The notes below the pieces were generated by a model that had not been told where the DNA came from, searched no databases, and saw only the letters and a program-made list of their open reading frames with translations. Positions 39,590 through 50,887 of a stretch of DNA of 64,000 nucleotides are shown here, in pieces; positions within the stretch are counted from its first letter, which is position 1, and every line of letters begins with the position of its first letter. This DNA is from Brachybacterium sp. SGAir0954. Lineage in GTDB: Bacteria > Actinomycetota > Actinomycetes > Actinomycetales > Dermabacteraceae. The position numbers were made by a program, and so were the translations under genes. The stretch lies in NCBI RefSeq assembly GCF_005490785.1, contig NZ_CP027295.1, positions 2,542,001 to 2,606,000 of the forward strand, read 5' to 3'.

Positions 39590-40395
39590 GCACGCCCGAC
39601 CGCACTCTCGACCCCGCCCTCGATCCCGGTTCCCCCGTCCCCGCCGACGGGGCCACCCCCGCTCCGCGCGGCCGGCGCATCCTCGCCCACGCCGCGCTCG
39701 AGGCCCGCACCCTGCTCACCAACGGCGAGCAGCTCATGGTGGCGCTGGCCCTGCCCGCGATGGTGCTCGTCGGCCTGCGGCTGCTGCCCGTGGGCCGCAT
39801 CGACGGCGCCGCCCCGATCGACACCGCGATCGCCGCGACCCTCGCGACCGCCCTCGTCTCGACGGCCTTCACCTCGCAGGCCATCCAGACCGGCTTCGAC
39901 CGCCGCAACGGGGTTCTGCGCTGGGTCGCGACGACGCCGTTGGGGCGGGACGGCTATCTCGCCGGGAAGATCCTCGCGACGCTCCTCGTGCACGTGCTCC
40001 AGGTGCTCGTGCTCGGCACGGTCGCGCTCGTCATGGGCTGGCGCCCGGGGATCGGCGGCCTGCTCGCCGCGGTGCCCGTGTGGGCGCTCGGCACGATCGC
40101 CTTCGGCGCCCTGGGCCTGCTGCTCGCGGGGCGCCTGCGCACCGAGGGCGTCCTCGCCGCCTCGAACCTCGTCTTCGTGCTGTTCGTGGTCGCCGGGATC
40201 GCCGTCCCCGTCACCCGGTACCCGCGGTTCCTCGGAGGGATCGTCGACCTGCTGCCCTCCGGCGCTCTCGGCGAGCTGCTGCGCGCGTGCCTCGCCCACG
40301 GCCCGTTCTCGATCGGCTCGGTCGTCGTGCTCCTCGCGTGGGCCGTGGGCGGCACCGCGGCCGTCGTCCGCTGGTTCCGCTGGACCGACGCCTGA
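39586..40395 (+). CDS. ABC-2 type exporter, permease
   Basis: Membrane half of the exporter. The 269-residue protein has a hydrophilic 40-residue lead and six hydrophobic segments, with the ABC-2 feature FTSQAIQTGFDRRNGVLRWVATTPLGRDGYLAGKIL before the third segment and a loop IAVPVTRYPRFLGGIVDLLPSGALGELLRA near the end. It overlaps the ATPase gene by four bases (ATGA), and a 12-bp terminator hairpin follows. Substrate unknown; drug, lipid or heme-related export are all possible. Confidence 0.88.
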   Translation: MSTPDRTLDPALDPGSPVPADGATPAPRGRRILAHAALEARTLLTNGEQLMVALALPAMVLVGLRLLPVGRIDGAAPIDTAIAATLATALVSTAFTSQAIQTGFDRRNGVLRWVATTPLGRDGYLAGKILATLLVHVLQVLVLGTVALVMGWRPGIGGLLAAVPVWALGTIAFGALGLLLAGRLRTEGVLAASNLVFVLFVVAGIAVPVTRYPRFLGGIVDLLPSGALGELLRACLAHGPFSIGSVVVLLAWAVGGTAAVVRWFRWTDA

Positions 40396-40439
40396 GCACC
40401 GCCGCGTGCGCGGACGCTCCCGGCACCCCCGGGCGGCCG

Positions 40440-40467
40440 GCGGGGATGGGATTGGTCCCATCCCCGC
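40440..40467 (+). terminator. Strong hairpin after the ABC exporter pair
   Basis: GCGGGGATGGGA-TTGG-TCCCATCCCCGC is a perfect 12-bp stem with a 4-base loop, 45 bases after the permease stop. It separates the exporter from the leaderless ctaA promoter. Confidence 0.7.
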
Positions 40468-40510
40468 GTCGTCGGGACCTTCGGACCCCCGTCGTGCGCG
40501 GGCCGGTCAC

Positions 40511-40516
40511 TAGGAT
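40511..40516 (+). promoter_or_regulatory. -10 box of a predicted leaderless ctaA transcript
   Basis: TAGGAT (TANNNT) is followed by 7 bases and the ctaA ATG. No ribosome site lies between. Confidence 0.5.
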
Positions 40517-40523
40517 CGACCGC

Positions 40524-41576
40524 ATGCCCACCGCCGCTGCCCCCGTCGCGGGCGCCGGGACGCGACCCGAGCGCCACGGCCGCCTGACCACCCTGCCCGA
40601 ACCCCGCCTCCCAGGGCTCGGTGCCGCCGCCCGCTCCCGGATCGTCGCGATCGTCCTGTGGGCGAACCTCGTGTGCCAGATGGGCATCATCCTCACCGGC
40701 GGGCTCGTGCGCCTCACCGGCAGCGGACTGGGCTGCTCCACCTGGCCCAGCTGCGAGCCCGGCCAGTTCACCCCGCGGTACACGCCGGAGTCCGGGATCC
40801 ACCCGTTCATCGAGTTCGGCAACCGCACCATGACCGGCCTGCTCGGCATCGTCGCCGTGCTCGTCCTGATCGTCACCTGGCGCTGGATGCGGCACCGCGG
40901 CCGGGCGTTCCTCCTGCTCGCGGCCGTGCCCCTGATCGGCACCATCGCCCAGGCGCTCATCGGCGCCCTCGTCGTGATCCTCCACCTGCACCCGGGCCTC
41001 GTGAGCCCCCACTTCCTCATCTCGCCGCTGCTCGTCGTCGCCTCCACGGTGCTCCTCGTGCGCGCCATGGACGTGGAGGGGCCGCGCCGTCTCGCCGCGC
41101 CCCGCGCCGCGGTGTGGGTCTACGCGCCGCTCGCGGCGGCCGGCTTCGTCGTCCTCGTGCTGGGCACGATCGTCACCGGCACCGGCCCCCACTCCGGGGA
41201 CAGCGGCGACATCACCCGCCTGCTCATCAACCCCGTCGAGATCGCCCGCGCCCACGCGGCCGCCGTGTGGGTCTTCTGCGCCCTGCTCGTGGCGCTGCTC
41301 GTGATCCTGCTGAAGGGCCGCGCGGACCGCGCCCCGCGCCGCGCCGCGATCGTCCTCCTGCTGCTCACCGCGCTGCAGGGCGTCATCGGCTACGTCCAGT
41401 ACTTCGCGGGCCTCCCCGCGGCGGTCGTCTTCCTCCACCTCATCGGGGCCGCGCTCTTCAGCGGCGGCATCGCCTGGGTGGGTGCGGAGCTCGTCACGCG
41501 GCGTCCGGCCGCGGGCACGGATCCCGCGGCGCCGGGCGAGCACCCCGAGCCGGTCGCCCCGGAGGGCACGCGGTGA
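40524..41576 (+). CDS. ctaA: Heme A synthase (COX15/CtaA family)
   Basis: Oxidises the heme O methyl to the formyl of heme A for cytochrome c oxidase. The 350-residue protein has a 40-residue polar lead and about eight membrane helices, the family start VWANLVCQMGIILTGGLVRLTGSGLGCSTWPSC with the paired cysteines of the first loop, EFGNRTMTGLLG with a heme-contact region, and later histidines at LHLHPGLVSPHF and HLIGAAL. It ends in a 25-residue Pro/Glu-rich tail. ctaB and cox genes are not in this window. The next gene overlaps its stop. Confidence 0.93.
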   Translation: MPTAAAPVAGAGTRPERHGRLTTLPEPRLPGLGAAARSRIVAIVLWANLVCQMGIILTGGLVRLTGSGLGCSTWPSCEPGQFTPRYTPESGIHPFIEFGNRTMTGLLGIVAVLVLIVTWRWMRHRGRAFLLLAAVPLIGTIAQALIGALVVILHLHPGLVSPHFLISPLLVVASTVLLVRAMDVEGPRRLAAPRAAVWVYAPLAAAGFVVLVLGTIVTGTGPHSGDSGDITRLLINPVEIARAHAAAVWVFCALLVALLVILLKGRADRAPRRAAIVLLLLTALQGVIGYVQYFAGLPAAVVFLHLIGAALFSGGIAWVGAELVTRRPAAGTDPAAPGEHPEPVAPEGTR

Positions 41577-42394
41577 TGATCGGGCGGCGCCGCCGCTCCT
41601 CGACCCAGGAGCTGCCCACGCTCGCGCAGGCGCGGCCCGCGGGCGAGTTCGTCGCCTCCGTGCTCTCGCACCTGCGCACCGTGGTCGAGCCGGGCTGGAA
41701 CCTGCTGGACGTCGATGCGGAGGCGCACCGCCTGATCCGGGAGGCGGGCGCGACCAGCTGCTACATCGACTACCACCCGGCTTTCGGCGCCTCGCCGTTC
41801 GGGCACGTCATCTGCACCTCGGTCAACGAGGGCGTGCTGCACGGCCGCCCCCACGACCGGGTTCTGGCCGACGGCGACCTGCTCTCCCTCGACTTCGCGG
41901 TCGAGCTCGAGGGCTGGGTCGCGGACTCCTGCGTCACGGTCCCCGTGGGCACCCCGCGGCCCGAGGACCTGCAGCTGATCCGCGACACCGAGAGCGTCAT
42001 GTGGGCCGGCATCGACCAGGTCCGCGCCGGCGGCACGGTGGGCGACATCGGCCATGCGGTGATGACGGCCGCGCACGACCTCGGCTACACGATCAACGAC
42101 CGCTTCGGCGGGCACGGCGTGGGCCGTACGATGCACGAGGCGCCGTTCGTGCCGAACCACGGGACCCCCGGGGAGGGCGTGCGCCTCGTGGCGGGGCAGC
42201 TCATCACGGTCGAGCCCTTCCTCGTCCCGACGACCGACCGGCTCGTGGTCGACGAGCGCGACGGCTGGACCCAGCTCTCCGCCGACGGTTCCCGCGGCGC
42301 GCACGCCGAGCACACGCTGCAGGTGACCGACGGCGACCCGGTCGTGCTCACCGCCCGCGCGGACGATCCTGCCCCGCGCTCCTCGCTGGGCTGA
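41576..42394 (+). CDS. map: Type I methionine aminopeptidase
   Basis: Removes the initiator methionine. The 272-residue pita-bread enzyme has metal ligands Asp106, Asp117, His180 (FGGHGVGRTMHEAPF), Glu213 (TVEPF) and Glu245 (AHAEHTLQVT), and the substrate His89 in GVLHGRP. The ATG at 41576 shares one base with the ctaA stop; a GTG one codon earlier would give a GTGA overlap. Another Map may exist elsewhere, since actinobacteria often have two. A short 17-base gap separates it from the convergent phosphotransferase gene, with no room for an obvious terminator. Confidence 0.93.
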   Translation: MIGRRRRSSTQELPTLAQARPAGEFVASVLSHLRTVVEPGWNLLDVDAEAHRLIREAGATSCYIDYHPAFGASPFGHVICTSVNEGVLHGRPHDRVLADGDLLSLDFAVELEGWVADSCVTVPVGTPRPEDLQLIRDTESVMWAGIDQVRAGGTVGDIGHAVMTAAHDLGYTINDRFGGHGVGRTMHEAPFVPNHGTPGEGVRLVAGQLITVEPFLVPTTDRLVVDERDGWTQLSADGSRGAHAEHTLQVTDGDPVVLTARADDPAPRSSLG

Positions 42395-42411
42395 CTCCCC
42401 CGCTGCGCCGG

Positions 42412-43356
42412 TCAGACGGGCAGGAGGTACGGGGCGGGGTCCCACTCGGCGAGCGAGCGCAGGTAGCCGCCCTGGACGGGATCCGTCCAGCCGTCCTCCC
42501 CGGCGTCCTCGAGCACCCAGGTGCCCTCCTCCCACCACTGGTGGTCCAGCGCCGCGGGCCACAGCTCCCGCTCCCGGTCGGTGAGCGTGACGTGCCGCGC
42601 GTAGGCGCCGGCCAGCACGTCCCACTCGGCGGGCTCGAGCATGCGCGGCGGCGCGCCGGGCGTCTCGCAGGGGAAGAGCACGAGCGCGAGGGCGAGGTCG
42701 AGCAGCCGCGGCTCCACACCGCCGTTGTCCGGGTCCACGAGCACCGCGCCCTCCGGCCGGAACACGAGGTTCGCGGCCTTCCAGTCGGAGCTGACGCCCG
42801 TGCGCGGGAGGTCCGGGTCCGCGGCGCGCAGGGCGGGCCAGGAGCGCTCGAACCAGCGGGCGCCGAGCGCGGTGATCGAGGCGTCCGCCGCGGCGGCGCG
42901 CTCCGCGGGCAGGGCGCGGTGCAGGATCTCCCGCAGGGTCACGAGGTCCGCCTCGACCTCGGCGCGCACGGTGCTGGGGTGGGCGTAGCGGCGCAGGCCC
43001 TCGAGCGGCACCTCCGCGGCATGGAGGCGTCCGAGCAGGTCGCCGGCGGCGCGGAGCTGCTCCGTCGTGCCCCTGTACCGCTCCCCCTCGATGTACGGGT
43101 AGAGCACCCACGTCGCGCCGTCGACCTCCTGCGCCTCGGCGAGCGGGACGACCACGTCGACCCCGGCGGCGTCCAGTGCCCGCAGCCAGCGGGCCATGGC
43201 GGGCGCGGCGCGCGCGGTGCGCTTGAGCACCGCGTCCTCGCCCGCCCGCGTGCGGCAGCGGTGCACCGCGGCGAAGGGGGTCAGGCTCACGGTCCCGAGC
43301 TCGCTGAGGGCGAAGGCCTCGCGGAGACGTGCGAGATCCGCAGTGAGGGTGCTCAT
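42412..43356 (-). CDS. Aminoglycoside-phosphotransferase-fold kinase, substrate unknown
   Basis: Kinase-fold enzyme of the APH/choline kinase group. The 314-residue protein shows a small lobe (AVLKRTARAAPAMARWLRALDAAGV), a hinge at LYPYIEGERYRG, a catalytic-loop equivalent SSDWKAANLVFRPEG with an Asp (instead of the usual HGDxxxxN), and the metal-binding Asp in VLVDPDNGGVEPRLLDLAL. Without the full HGD motif and with no resistance context, an intracellular small-molecule substrate is more likely than a drug. ATG 43356 is preferred over a GTG three codons upstream. Convergent with map. Confidence 0.8.
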   Translation of the reverse strand: MSTLTADLARLREAFALSELGTVSLTPFAAVHRCRTRAGEDAVLKRTARAAPAMARWLRALDAAGVDVVVPLAEAQEVDGATWVLYPYIEGERYRGTTEQLRAAGDLLGRLHAAEVPLEGLRRYAHPSTVRAEVEADLVTLREILHRALPAERAAAADASITALGARWFERSWPALRAADPDLPRTGVSSDWKAANLVFRPEGAVLVDPDNGGVEPRLLDLALALVLFPCETPGAPPRMLEPAEWDVLAGAYARHVTLTDRERELWPAALDHQWWEEGTWVLEDAGEDGWTDPVQGGYLRSLAEWDPAPYLLPV

Positions 43357-43447
43357 GTGCCCCACCCTGTCAGACCGTCACCCCCGGGAGCGAGCGGGCT
43401 TCCCCGGGGACGGCTCCGCGGCGTCCACGGTCCGCTCTCCCGCGTGC

Positions 43448-45331
43448 TCAGCCGAGCACGCGGCGCAGGCTCGCGGCGATCCCCTCGGCGTCCAGTCCGT
43501 GCGCGGTGAGGATCGCGTCGCGCTTGGCGTGGGGCACGAACTCCTGGGCGAGGCCGAGTGTGCGCAGCACCGGTGCCGGGCGGGACAGGGTGCCCCGAGC
43601 GGCGAGGCGCACGGCGAGGGCCGCACCGATGCCGCGCTCGGCGATGCCGTCCTCGAGCGTGACGACGGCGCAGGCGGCGCTCGCGAGGTCGAGCAGCGCA
43701 TCGCCGAGCGGCAGCGCCTGCACCGGGTCCAGCACGAGGACGTTCGCGCCCTCGTGCTCCGCGGCGACGAGGCGGGCGGCCTCGACGGCTCGGCCCGCGA
43801 GGGCGCCGATGCTCACGAGGAGCACGTCGATCGGGGCGTCAGGATCCCCGGCGAGCACGTCGCCCGCGGGGATCGTCGCCGTGGCCGGGAGATCGGGCGG
43901 GCAGGCGCCCTTGGGGAAGCGCACGATCGAAGGGCCGGAGGTCGCGAGCCCGGAGCGCACCGCTCCCGCGAGCCGCTCGCCGTCCCGCGGCGCCCACAGC
44001 GACAGCCCAGGCACCTGCGCGGCGAGGCCCAGGTCCCACACCCCGTGGTGGCTGGGGCCGTCGTCGCCGGTGACGCCCGCGCGGTCGAGGGTGATGAGGA
44101 CGTCCTCGCCGTGCAGGGCGAGGTCGAGGAGCAGCTGGTCGTGGGCGCGACCCAAGAAGGTCGCGTAGAGGGAGACGACGGGCCGTCGGCCGCCCGCGGC
44201 GAGGCCGGCGGCGGTGTCCAGCGCCAGCTGCTCGGCGATGCCGACGTCGAGCACACGGTCCGGCATCTCCTCCTGCATCGGGGTGAGCCCCACGGGGTCG
44301 ACCATCGCCGCGCTGATCGCGAGGACCTTCTCGTCCTCCCGGGCAGCGTCGAGCACGGCCTCGCCGAGGCGCCGGGTCCAGGTGTCCACGGCGGCGGGGG
44401 CGGCGGTCTCGTCGTCGAGGGCGAAGGGGCCGGTGGCGTGCCACTGGTCCACGGCGTCGGACTCGGCGCGGGCGAAGCCGGCGCCCTTGCGGGTGAGCAC
44501 GTGCACGACGACACCGGGGCGGGAGGGGTCCTCCGCGGCGCGCCGCGCCTGGCGCAGGGCGACGGCGAGGGCCTCGTGGTCGTGCCCGTCGACCGGCCCC
44601 ACGTAGGTCAGCCCCAGCGCGGTGAAGACGTCCGTCCCCGCAGGGACGTCCCCGTCGCGCAGCGACGCGAGGTGCCGGGCGAGACCGCCGACGGTCGGGG
44701 CGTAGGAGCGGGTGTTGTCGTTGAGCACGACGACGGTGCGGGAGCCGCGGTCCGCCGCGAGCTCGTTGAGGGCCTCGAGGCCCACGCCGCCGGTGAGCGC
44801 GCCGTCGCCGATCACCGCGACGCTCGCGCCGTCCTGCCCGGCGAGTCGGTGGGCGCGGTCCAGGCCGTGGGCCCAGGCGATCGAGCCGGAGGCGTGGGAG
44901 TTCTCCACGAGGTCGTGGGCGGACTCTCCGCGGTCGGGGTAGCCGGAGGTGCCGCCCGCGCTGCGCAGACCGGGGAGGTCCGCGCGTCCGGTGAGCATCT
45001 TGTGGACGTAGGCCTGGTGCCCGGTGTCGAAGACGATCGGTTCCTGCGGGGAGACGAACTCGCGGTGCAGGGCGATCGTCAGCTCGACGACGCCGAGGTT
45101 CGGGCCGAGGTGCCCGCCCGTGCGGGAGCAGATCTCGAGCAGTCGCCGGCGCAGGGTGCGCGCGAGCCCGGGGAGCTGTTCGGGGTCCAGGGCGCGCAGC
45201 GCGGCGGGGTCCGCGGGGATCGCGACCTCCGCGGGGGCGACCTCGGCGTGGGCCGACGGCGCCGTCGGCAGGTCGCTCGGCGCGGCGGTGCGCATCAGCG
45301 AGGTGAAGGAGCGCTGCTGGGTGGTGGGCAC
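43448..45331 (-). CDS. dxs: 1-deoxy-D-xylulose-5-phosphate synthase
   Basis: First step of the MEP isoprenoid pathway: condenses pyruvate and glyceraldehyde 3-phosphate with thiamine diphosphate. The 627-residue protein has GGHLGPNLGVVELTIALH, DTGHQAYVHKMLTGR, the ThDP motif GDGALTGGVGLEALNE, VVLNDNTRSYAPTVGG, and the transketolase-like C-domain with AEQLALDTAAGLA and the catalytic Glu region. The residue Thr in NDNTRSYAP replaces the more common Gly. GTG 45331 has GGAGG 8 bases upstream; a TTG five codons earlier overlaps the ribosome site. In mycobacteria dxs1 lies a few genes from the dut cluster, as here. Confidence 0.95.
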   Translation of the reverse strand: MPTTQQRSFTSLMRTAAPSDLPTAPSAHAEVAPAEVAIPADPAALRALDPEQLPGLARTLRRRLLEICSRTGGHLGPNLGVVELTIALHREFVSPQEPIVFDTGHQAYVHKMLTGRADLPGLRSAGGTSGYPDRGESAHDLVENSHASGSIAWAHGLDRAHRLAGQDGASVAVIGDGALTGGVGLEALNELAADRGSRTVVVLNDNTRSYAPTVGGLARHLASLRDGDVPAGTDVFTALGLTYVGPVDGHDHEALAVALRQARRAAEDPSRPGVVVHVLTRKGAGFARAESDAVDQWHATGPFALDDETAAPAAVDTWTRRLGEAVLDAAREDEKVLAISAAMVDPVGLTPMQEEMPDRVLDVGIAEQLALDTAAGLAAGGRRPVVSLYATFLGRAHDQLLLDLALHGEDVLITLDRAGVTGDDGPSHHGVWDLGLAAQVPGLSLWAPRDGERLAGAVRSGLATSGPSIVRFPKGACPPDLPATATIPAGDVLAGDPDAPIDVLLVSIGALAGRAVEAARLVAAEHEGANVLVLDPVQALPLGDALLDLASAACAVVTLEDGIAERGIGAALAVRLAARGTLSRPAPVLRTLGLAQEFVPHAKRDAILTAHGLDAEGIAASLRRVLG

Positions 45332-45370
45332 GCGCGTTCCTCCCAAGGAGGTCGGGGACGGGACCAGCCC

Positions 45371-45376
45371 AGCGTA
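45371..45376 (-). promoter_or_regulatory. Candidate -10 box for dxs
   Basis: TACGCT (TANNNT) about 40 bases ahead of the dxs GTG. No convincing -35. Confidence 0.35.
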
Positions 45377-45534
45377 CGACTCCCTGACCAGGATCGACGG
45401 GAGGCATGGTCACATCTGTGCACATCTTCACCGGGGATTCACGGCGTACGGGAGCCATCTGCAACAGGGTGCAGATCCTGTGCTCAGGGGTGCTCGTATC
45501 CCCGCGCCGGGCCACCACCGCCGCCCCGAACGAC

Positions 45535-45568
45535 GGCGCCCCGCCCACCAGGAGGTGGACGGGGCGCC
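45535..45568 (-). terminator. Hairpin after aconitase
   Basis: GGCGCCCCG-CCCACC pairs with its partner across an AGGA loop in a 15-bp stem with a single C-A mismatch, 20 bases after the acnA stop. Confidence 0.6.
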
Positions 45569-45587
45569 GCTCAGAGCGCGGTGATCG

Positions 45588-48380
<2,793 letters not shown>

Positions 48381-48681
48381 GGGGCACACTCCTTCATGTC
48401 GTGGGCGAACTCGTCCATCGTAATCGCGGTCACAGCGTCGCGGAGCGGACTGCACGGACTTCTCCGTCGGCGCCGGAATGACGCGGCGATCACGGGGCGA
48501 GGGGCCACGGACCAGTTATCTTGACGTCAAGATAACCCTAGCACGCAGGGCACTCGTCCGGCGGAGCCTCGCCGCCGCCACACTGCGGCGGGGCCGTGAG
48601 TTCCGCCGCCAAGGGCATGCTCACCGCATTAGCGAATTCCTGCGTCCCGATATTCGAGTGGGCACGCCGGAGTGCGCCTGA
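48381..48681. other. Intergenic region between acnA and the RNA methyltransferase
   Basis: About 300 bases between two minus-strand genes, with no plausible coding frame. The part nearer acnA is GC-rich with no clear promoter box. It holds the palindrome at 48515-48536, and an AT-richer stretch around 48620-48665 (GCGAATTCC, GATATTCG). The methyltransferase stop is at 48682 with no obvious hairpin right after it. The region probably carries the acnA promoter and a leader of 100 bases or more. Confidence 0.6.
48515..48536. promoter_or_regulatory. Perfect 22-bp palindrome upstream of acnA
   Basis: The half-site GTTATCTTGAC is followed directly by its exact reverse complement, giving 11+11 bases without a spacer. 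The odds of a chance perfect palindrome this long are very small. The core resembles ATCTTGA-TCAAGAT sites of MarR/UrtR-type regulators; TamR of Streptomyces, which controls aconitase, is a candidate from memory. No regulator gene of that type lies in this window. Confidence 0.75.
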
Positions 48682-50013
48682 TCAGCGCAGCGGGCGCTCC
48701 AGGACGGTCACCGACTCGACGTGATGGGTGTGCGGGAAGAGGTCGAAGACGCGCAGGTCCACGATGCCCCAGCCCGCCTTCTCCGCGACGGCGAGGTCCC
48801 GGGCGAGGGTCGACGGCTCGCAGGAGACGTAGACGATCCGCTCCCGCACGACCTTCGTGAGCAGCTCCATGAGCTCCGCCCCGGCGCCCGAGCGCGGCGG
48901 GTCCAGCACGACGACGTCGACGCCGCCGCGACGCGCCCGCACCCAGTCGGTGACGTCCGCGGTCGCGGTGGAGACCTGCCGGAGGTCCTCGAGGTTCTCC
49001 GCCGCGAGCTGCGAGGCCCGACGGTTGCCCTCGACGCTCACGACCGAGCCGTCCTGGCCCACCTGCTCCGCCGCGGCCGCGGCGAACAGCCCGACACCGC
49101 CGTAGAGGTCCCAGACGCTGCCGCCTCGGGGCGCGGCGAGATCACCGGAGACGACCTCCGTGAGCAGCTCCGCGGCCCGACGGTGCACCTGCCAGAAGCC
49201 CGTCGCCGCGACGGTGAACAGCCGCTCCCCCACACGCTCGGTGACGGTGCCGTCTCCTCGCAGCGGGGTCAGCCCCTGCGCGGTGCGCACGGCGACGTCG
49301 GCGTCCCCCCACGAGTCCGGGATGCTCACCGAGGCGGGGTCCAGCTCCCGGCCGATCAGGACGACCGCGGGCGGGCCCGCCGAGGGCGCGACGACGTCGA
49401 TCGCCTCGACGCCCTCCGGCGCGGTCCACGAGCCGAGGTCCAGGTCGCGGATCGCCTGGGCGGCGAGAGGGTTCTCCCCCACGGACCGCACCTCGTGGGA
49501 GCGCCAGCCGCGCATGCCCACCGCGCCGTCGGCGTCCACCGCGAAGCGCACGCGGGTGCGCCATCCCAGTCCGTCCATGTCATGGGTGGCCGGCTCGACC
49601 TGGACGTCCTCGATCGGGTAGCTCGTCACGCCGGCGCGCTGGAGCAGCTCCTGCATGACCTCGGAGGCGATGCGGCGCTGCGCAGGGAGGGCGATGTGCG
49701 CCCACTCCGCGCCGCCCACGCCGTCCACGCCGGCCTCGGCCCATACGGAGGGGACACGGTCCACGCCGGCCTCGAGCACGTCGATCGCCTCGGCGCGCCA
49801 GAAGCGCGCGTCGGCCGCCTGCTCGGGGTCGTCGAGCAGACGGGCGGTGACGGTCTCCCCGGGAGCGGTGCCGCGGACGAAGACCACACGACCCTCGTGG
49901 CGGGCGACGAAGGTGCCGCCGGCGGCGGGACGCTCGGCGGTCAGCGAGAGGAGACGGCCCTGCGCGGCGGCGTCCTCGACCGTGCGCTCCGGCTCGGAGT
50001 CCGTGGCGTTCAT
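48682..50013 (-). CDS. RumA/RlmD-like SAM-dependent RNA methyltransferase without Fe-S cysteines
   Basis: Predicted to methylate C5 of a uridine in RNA. The 443-residue protein has a small N-terminal beta domain of the TRAM type (about 20-75), a central part, and a C-terminal Rossmann domain with VWDLYGGVGLFA, VVLDPPRSGAG and catalytic Cys in IVYVSCEPSTLARD, plus VFDLFPHTHHVE, all classical. The cluster-binding cysteines seen in E. coli RlmD are missing in the equivalent stretch (DRVPSVWAEAGVDGVGGAEW). ATG 50013 has AAGGGAG 8 bases upstream. In mycobacteria the same gene is separated from DUF3159 by Trk and permease genes, absent here. Confidence 0.9.
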   Translation of the reverse strand: MNATDSEPERTVEDAAAQGRLLSLTAERPAAGGTFVARHEGRVVFVRGTAPGETVTARLLDDPEQAADARFWRAEAIDVLEAGVDRVPSVWAEAGVDGVGGAEWAHIALPAQRRIASEVMQELLQRAGVTSYPIEDVQVEPATHDMDGLGWRTRVRFAVDADGAVGMRGWRSHEVRSVGENPLAAQAIRDLDLGSWTAPEGVEAIDVVAPSAGPPAVVLIGRELDPASVSIPDSWGDADVAVRTAQGLTPLRGDGTVTERVGERLFTVAATGFWQVHRRAAELLTEVVSGDLAAPRGGSVWDLYGGVGLFAAAAAEQVGQDGSVVSVEGNRRASQLAAENLEDLRQVSTATADVTDWVRARRGGVDVVVLDPPRSGAGAELMELLTKVVRERIVYVSCEPSTLARDLAVAEKAGWGIVDLRVFDLFPHTHHVESVTVLERPLR

Positions 50014-50137
50014 GCGTCCCGCTCCCTTCCCGCGGCGGCACCCGCCGCGGACTCGTTCATGTCCGGGCCAGTCTCCCACCCCGATGATCGCGATGCGGAC
50101 GCACCTGGCGCCGTGGCGGCGGATCGGGATCGATTCT

Positions 50138-50887
50138 TTACCCGGCGCGGTGCGCCGGTCCGTCCTGCGCTCGTGCCGCCCGGCGCGCGAGCAGCGACCG
50201 GTGCATGAGCCAGACCAGATAGGCCACCACGGCGAACAGCGGCAGACCCATGGCGAGCTTGGCCACGCCCATCGCCGCGACCTGTCCCGCGAGCAGCAGC
50301 GGGACCTGCACCGCGAGCTTCGCGGCGTACAGACCGGCGAACAGCCAGGTCGCACGGGTGTAGACACGGCGGGCGTCGGGGTCCTGCGCCCAGTCCTCGA
50401 CCCGTGGGTCGAGCGCGCCCACGACGAGGCCGATGAGCGGACGACGGGCGAGCACCGAGACCACGAGCAGCACGAGGGTCACGACGTTGATCGCGATGCC
50501 TGGCGCGTAGAAGTCGGTGCCGTCGCCCGAGCGGAGCGCGAGCACCGCGCCGAGCGCCACCCCGATCAGCCCGCCGAGGACGGTCTGCGGGCTCTGCCGC
50601 TGGACGAGCCGCGCCACGAGCGCGACGACCACCACGGCGACCGCGACGACCGCCGCGACGGCCACCGAGCGGGTGACGACGAAGAGCACGACGAACAGGA
50701 GCGTGGGCGCGACGGACTCGGCGATCCCGCGCGGACCGCCGACGGCGTCGCGCACCGAGAACTCCTCCTGGCGCAGCACGCCGCCCAGGCCGCGGGCGCG
50801 CCGGTCCTCGGCTCCGTCCTGGCGCGGCCCGCCGCCCGGGGCGGATCCGCTCCCCTGCTCCGGCGTGCCGCCGTCGGCGGCGCTCAT
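50138..50887 (-). CDS. DUF3159 family membrane protein
   Basis: Unknown function. The 249-residue protein has a charged 50-residue lead, then about five or six hydrophobic segments, with the family motifs LRQEEFSVRDAVGGPRGIAESVAPTLLFVVLF and LDPRVEDWAQDPDARRVYTRATWLFAGLYAAKL. A charged C-terminal end LARRAARAQ. ATG overlaps the DUF3710 stop by four bases. It lies in the conserved dut-DUF3710-DUF3159 run; in many actinobacteria an OB-fold protein lies between the last two and Trk genes after, but not here. Confidence 0.88.
   Translation of the reverse strand: MSAADGGTPEQGSGSAPGGGPRQDGAEDRRARGLGGVLRQEEFSVRDAVGGPRGIAESVAPTLLFVVLFVVTRSVAVAAVVAVAVVVVALVARLVQRQSPQTVLGGLIGVALGAVLALRSGDGTDFYAPGIAINVVTLVLLVVSVLARRPLIGLVVGALDPRVEDWAQDPDARRVYTRATWLFAGLYAAKLAVQVPLLLAGQVAAMGVAKLAMGLPLFAVVAYLVWLMHRSLLARRAARAQDGPAHRAG

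Noticed and set aside
42412-43356. An antibiotic-resistance aminoglycoside kinase
   Set aside because: The fold fits, but the HGD catalytic motif is replaced by SSDW and there is no mobile or resistance context, so a drug substrate is not supported.
50138-50160. CCGGCGC/GCGCCGG hairpin at the end of DUF3159 followed by TAAAGAATC
   Set aside because: The stem lies wholly within the last codons and the stop codon follows it; the AT-rich run is too short to act as a U-tract. Codon use explains it as well.
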